Below the pieces are notes generated by a model that was not told where the DNA came from, made no database searches, and saw only the letters and a program-made list of their open reading frames with translations. From positions 40,239,144 to 40,303,143 of the forward strand of contig JAJKFL010000013.1 of the NCBI GenBank assembly GCA_021186555.1: a DNA stretch of 64,000 nt, given 5' to 3'. Within the stretch, counting starts at the first letter, position 1. Every line of letters starts with the position of its first letter. This DNA is from Reticulitermes speratus. Lineage: Eukaryota; Arthropoda; Insecta; Blattodea; Rhinotermitidae. This document shows positions 60,901 through 64,000 of the stretch, piece by piece. Both the position numbers and the translations under genes were made by a program.

Positions 60901-63614
60901 CAAATCACACATTAAACATTACACTTGAGTTTGAATAAACAAACGCAGGTACAGTACATGTGAAATTACGGTAAAAGCCTTATTAATTTTATATGATCAG
61001 GGACAGTTTTTTAAATTACTGAACATTTTTCAATTATGCATCTTTTACCATGGATATTACCTGCCGATTTTTGTAACAGATGCTGATGATAGTAACACTG
61101 TAATGGTCTAGTACTAAATACATGCCATTAAATAATGGAACCCATGAAGCAGAGTCTTTGTTAAGAAGTTAATAGGTACTCGGCTACTCCATAAAGTCCC
61201 GCCTTCTATGGAACTGAATGGTTAACTACTGTATTCACAACGGCCCACAATAAATACTGATGCTATGAGTAAAATAAATTAAAGCAGTTTTCATTAGAAG
61301 TATTTCAACTGTGCATAACTGAATCACAAATATTAATGAACAAAGGGTACAAATGTTATTTCAAGTTTCCTTTCAGTCACCTTTGCATTATATTTTATGT
61401 ACCAGAACTTCTCAGTTGAACCACAAAAACGGAAGAACTTCGTATATTCTGTGGCAGGCAAACCACTGCAAAATAAGTTTCCTCCTTTTTGACACAACAA
61501 TAATGTCAAGTTATTGCAATTTTACTAGAGCTTAATTACTGCTCCACATTACAAATTAAATGACTTTTGAATTCCTTACATTAAAAGAACAGTTTCATTT
61601 AATGACAGTTAATTGCTAAGCTTATGTAACAGTAATGGTAGATGAATAAAATATGAGTATTGGGCATTGGTGAAATGATACTGACAGGGAAAAACCTTCA
61701 AACTGAAAGATATTCTGGATGATAAATCTGAGGTTTTACTGCACGCGCGCACACACACACGCGCGCGCGCGCACGCACACACACACACTGTTTTGCTGCA
61801 CATAAAAATATATTTGTTATATCTCACAATTTAGAAAACGGCCTAATTAACAAAAGAAAACCTTAAAATACTGAGGATTTTAACTCAGCTTACTAATCTA
61901 TATAAAAGGTAAAGTTCCACACTCTACACTAGGCAGAGGGGTTCAGTTACATGCTTATGCTGATTCATCTTCCCCCTCCCAATTAAAAGGAAGCAGAGTG
62001 GATCGTACCACACAGCAGTCAGATGAAAGTCCTGCCCTTGGTGGGAATGAACCCCATGTCATCAAATTCCAGCCAGTAACTTTAGTGACAAAGGTATAAA
62101 GATTCAACAAGCAAATAGTACCGACATTTTGAATGTGTGTGCACACACACAAGCACATTCAAGCATATGATCACGCACATGCATGCATGCACACACACAC
62201 CAACACACACACAGACATACACACACTTATTCTTGGTATGTTTGATAGTTATCAGATATTTTTAAACATGCAGTTACATATTTTACATTATTCATTCTGG
62301 ACACTGTGCTTGTAATTATTTACATAAAACAAGATATGCACATAAATTTTATAAAATTATAAGTTATCCACAAACACAAACCCTCATACATGTTTCAGTG
62401 ATAAATTGCCATCTCAGGGAGATGTCAATACAAAGGAATATATATTATTAATACATTAAGTAATATAATATAATTAATATATTAATGTATTAATATTACA
62501 TATTCCTTTGTATTGATGTCTCCCTGAGGATAGCAATTTATTGCTGAAACATGTAGGAGGGTTTATGTTTATGGTAAACTTATAATTTTATACAATTTAT
62601 AAACATATTGAATTATGTGTACCAACAAATGCACTAAGACAGTTTTTTCACTGTTTTCTTTATTATAAGGATGCCCCAATACGCATTTCAGCAGTTATTC
62701 TGCCATCATCAGGGGTATTTTAAGTGAGTTTTTACATAGACCAATTCTTTGGTTACGTCATAACAGTGAGTCAGTATTTGTTACCACATCGTATAAAATA
62801 TTTTAAAATTAGTGGTATTGTTAAGCTGCTAAAAGTTATTAAATTTTAAAAATTACAATAAAAACAAGTAATATATTATACTACCCTCTATAGTATATAT
62901 AATATACTACTTGTTTTTATTGTAATTTTTAAAATTTAATAACTTTTAGCAGCTTAACAATACCACTAATTTTAAAAAATTTTATACGATGTGGTAACAA
63001 ATACTGACTCACTGTTATGACTTAACCAAAGAATTGGTCTATGTAAAAACTCACTTAAAATACCCCCTGATGATGGCAGAATAACTGCCGAAATGCGTAT
63101 TGGGGCATCCTTATAATAAAGAAAACAGTGAAAAAACTGTCTTAGTGCATTTGTTGGTACAAATAATTCAATTATAAAAAGATGCACGGTGAATATAAAG
63201 TGAAGTTTATAAACATATGTTGGTATATATAAATGATGCAGTTACATTTTCATATAAAGTTGTACTGCATAGCGTAAGAACAGAACCAGTCCATACTTTA
63301 TTTTTTGGTTTAAAACATCAACATTCCAGTTCATGAAGCTGTGTTACGTGGAATTATTTTATGCACTCAGAAAGAATGAGAATAAAACATATCTATGAAT
63401 ACTACTTTGTATCAAAGTGAACACCAAAAGTACACAGTTCTATTATACTGTTTTATAGTTGCAGGATCAATATCTGCCTGACACTGACAGCCCCTTTTTA
63501 CTAGAATATATTGAAGGATTCTTACTCTATAGACGAGCTGGAAATAAGACTAGCACTCATGTCTGTTGCCTCTTCACTTGGAGACACATCGTTGTGTTTT
63601 GTTATAGGCAAATC
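54862..63614 (-). CDS. unc-104: unc-104/KIF1A-type kinesin-3, C-terminal part with PH domain
   Basis: Four exons on the minus strand join in phase to the C-terminus of a kinesin-3 of the KIF1A/Unc-104 class: 63526-63614, 60631-60877, 59022-59158 and 54862-54963. The PH domain starts at [20 protein letters not shown] and runs through [60 protein letters not shown] and [16 protein letters not shown]. It is near-identical to the human KIF1A PH domain. The domain binds phosphoinositides and tethers synaptic-vesicle precursors for anterograde axonal transport. Motor, FHA and coiled-coil exons lie beyond the right edge. The final short exon was not found. An RNase H-type LINE (55440-57655) sits in the last mapped intron. 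Confidence 0.9.
55440..57655 (+). mobile_element. RNase H-bearing LINE (LOA/I-like), 5'-truncated, broken
   Basis: Plus-strand frames give RT parts ([54 protein letters not shown] with the catalytic YADD). These are followed by an RNase H domain ([51 protein letters not shown]) and a C-terminal Cys/His tail ([18 protein letters not shown]). The domains fall in several frames with multiple stops, one near a G run at 56142. Endonuclease and ORF1 are missing. Type-1 elements with RNase H belong to the I/LOA/R1 group. It lies in the kinesin intron, opposite in orientation. Confidence 0.85.
57925..58090. repeat. Inverted pair of hammerhead-like motifs
   Basis: Right arm (plus): CTGAAGA (58009-58015), T, GGTGCAGCAGGTTCTTCT, GGAAC (expected GAAAC), AGTG, GTA, CC. 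Left arm (minus): AGAAGGCGGAGGCAGCAGG, TTTCTT, GAAA, TGCTGGTG. The outer flanks match as inverted repeats (ACTACATGGCAGCACATCTG against ATTACATGATGTCACATTAC). Both cores carry changes at invariant positions. Confidence 0.5.
58672..59034 (-). repeat. Minisatellite carrying repeated kinesin splice donors
   Basis: Five units of 76-84 bp contain CCTGAATGTGTTT at 58703, 58779, 58858, 58942 and 59021. On the minus strand each reads AAACACATTCAG/GTATNATTAT, identical to the exon end and donor of the PH exon at 59022. Each unit also shares GCCTGTAGTGGTCAG and GTTGTTGTCTGNTGCA blocks. The array appears to have grown out from the real exon/intron junction. Confidence 0.85.
59022..59158 (-). CDS. unc-104: unc-104 exon (middle of PH domain)
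   Basis: The exon is 137 nt, phase 0 to 2, encoding [40 protein letters not shown] and VPNTF. Its donor (CATTCAG/GTATGATT) forms the last unit of a minisatellite that repeats the same junction four more times downstream. Confidence 0.94.
60631..60877 (-). CDS. unc-104: unc-104 exon (start of PH domain)
   Basis: The exon is 247 nt, phase 2 to 0. It encodes a Pro/Ser linker ([20 protein letters not shown]) then [20 protein letters not shown] and [12 protein letters not shown]. It aligns to KIF1A YVPEMEEVRVSPVVSRKGYL. Donor GTAGGA. Confidence 0.93.
61741..61788. repeat. (CA)n/(CG)n microsatellite
   Basis: Alternating blocks of CGCGCGCG and CACACACA over about 48 bp; potential Z-DNA. Similar CA-rich tracts at 62140-62225 and 18952-18971. 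Confidence 0.85.
62372..62570. repeat. Inverted pair of hammerhead-like motifs, well preserved
   Basis: Right arm (plus): CTGAGGA at 62524-62530, extra T, stem II AGCAA/TTGCT with a TTTA loop, GAAA at 62546-62549, C-AT-G, then TA, then GGAGGG. GGAG pairs with CTCC just before CTGAGGA to form helix I. Left arm (minus) is the same with one base missing from the CTGAGGA box and a weakened stem II. The outer arms match (ACATGTAGGAGGGTTTATGT against ACATGTATGAGGGTTTGTGT). The centre is AT-rich and itself palindromic. Confidence 0.65.
62607..63172. repeat. 566-bp near-perfect palindrome with a hammerhead-like motif in each arm
   Basis: Two arms of about 270 bp with few mismatches meet near 62890. 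Right arm (plus): CTGATGA at 63067-63073, extra T, stem II GGCAG/CTGCC with loop AATAA, GAAA at 63090-63093, helix III T(GCGT)A, cleavage-type triplet ATT, then GGGG, which pairs with CCCC preceding CTGATGA. Left arm (minus) is identical apart from one G:U in stem II. The arms also share GACTCACTGTTATGAC and CAGCTTAACAATACCACTAA blocks. Palindromes of this length and identity are usually recent. Confidence 0.8.
63526..63614 (-). CDS. unc-104: unc-104 exon (Ser-rich linker before PH domain)
   Basis: The exon is 89 nt, phase 0 to 2, with acceptor GATTCTAG and donor GTAAGAAT. It encodes [20 protein letters not shown] and [10 protein letters not shown]. The linker is poorly conserved, so I rely on strand, splice sites and phase match to the next exon. 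Confidence 0.7.
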
Positions 63615-64000
63615 CTAGAATCAGAATAGTACATTTCATTAGTACAAATTCACCTTTCAATCTGTTTCGTATGCTGTTCCTTAAATATGTTTATGGCCAT
63701 AACATATCAGCATACTAGGTTTTACTTGGGTGATCTACATCACGTTCCTGCTCAAATACTAGCCAATTTTTTTGAGTAGTTATCTGTACAACCCGCAATT
63801 AATTAACTCCACTTATCGTGTACTGCAGTTTATAAATAACCTTTCTGGAAGACTGTATCATCTTGTTTGATATCTGTTTTGTGGGTTTCACACCATGCTG
63901 CTAGCTGCTAGATGTTTTGCCAATTCTTAGCCTACTTTCCATCCTTACTATGTTGTCTGTGTGTGAGCATGCATTTCCATTTCAACCTGGAACTAGTAGA

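Noticed and set aside
1-64000. CRISPR arrays, bacterial operons, rRNA or functional tRNA genes, LTR elements or viral relics
   Set aside because: None seen. The only tRNA-like sequences are SINE heads, and all RT fragments are of non-LTR type.

Overview
The window is animal nuclear DNA, almost certainly from an insect. It is AT-rich, its genes are split into short exons with consensus GT/AG junctions, its introns are kilobases long, and it is heavily loaded with LINEs, SINEs, Tc1/mariner-pogo relics and inverted-repeat elements. A repeat at 51.4-54.4 kb encodes peptides such as 'IPEERRSHLHRGG' and 'LGYYAA' that I associate from memory with cockroach and termite genomes. I therefore lean to Blattodea, as an inference only.

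Three host genes are visible, all on the minus strand. (1) At 16-3132 lie the first two exons of a gene that leaves the window on the left. It encodes a charged, probably nuclear protein that I cannot name with certainty. (2) From 48293 down to 15283 lies a complete, well conserved Vps11 gene, the RING-bearing core subunit shared by the HOPS and CORVET tethering complexes. I placed 19 exons whose splice phases all agree: a beta-propeller, an alpha-solenoid and a C-terminal RING-H2. Two further candidate exons at 12.8 and 11.3-11.8 kb would add C-terminal tails, one carrying four NPF motifs. (3) From 63614 down to 54862 lie the last recognisable exons of an unc-104/KIF1A-type kinesin-3, including the C-terminal PH domain. 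The gene continues beyond the right edge, and I did not find its very last exon.

Between and inside these genes are: a degenerate LINE (3.4-5.3 kb), an internally deleted mariner (15.7-16.6 kb), tRNA-type SINEs (17.0 and 23.4 kb), a pogo-like DNA transposon carrying a target-site-duplicated retro-insertion (27.5-29.5 kb), a Tigger-like deletion derivative (36.5-37.3 kb), a minus-strand LINE broken by a short TIR element (40.5-42.0 kb), a 600-bp inverted-repeat element (45.7-46.3 kb), a LINE fragment lying against Vps11 exon 1 (47.4-48.3 kb), and an RNase H-bearing LINE (55.4-57.7 kb). I saw no LTR retroelement, endogenous virus or capsid-bearing element.

The most interesting signal is a recurring motif with a hammerhead-ribozyme-like core: CTGANGA, one extra T, a hairpin, GAAA, a tiny helix III and a closing helix I. 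It occurs singly (2.3, 31.0, 32.0 and 48.7 kb) and, strikingly, as divergent inverted pairs (18.4, 24.2, 43.8, 58.0, 62.4 and 62.6-63.2 kb). In the clear pairs each core has its 5' side towards the centre. The best copies, at 62524 and 63067, keep the invariant core residues and can form all three helices. Other points of note are a minisatellite that has copied the kinesin PH-exon splice donor four times, and an open frame running unbroken from the Vps11 start codon into a LINE.
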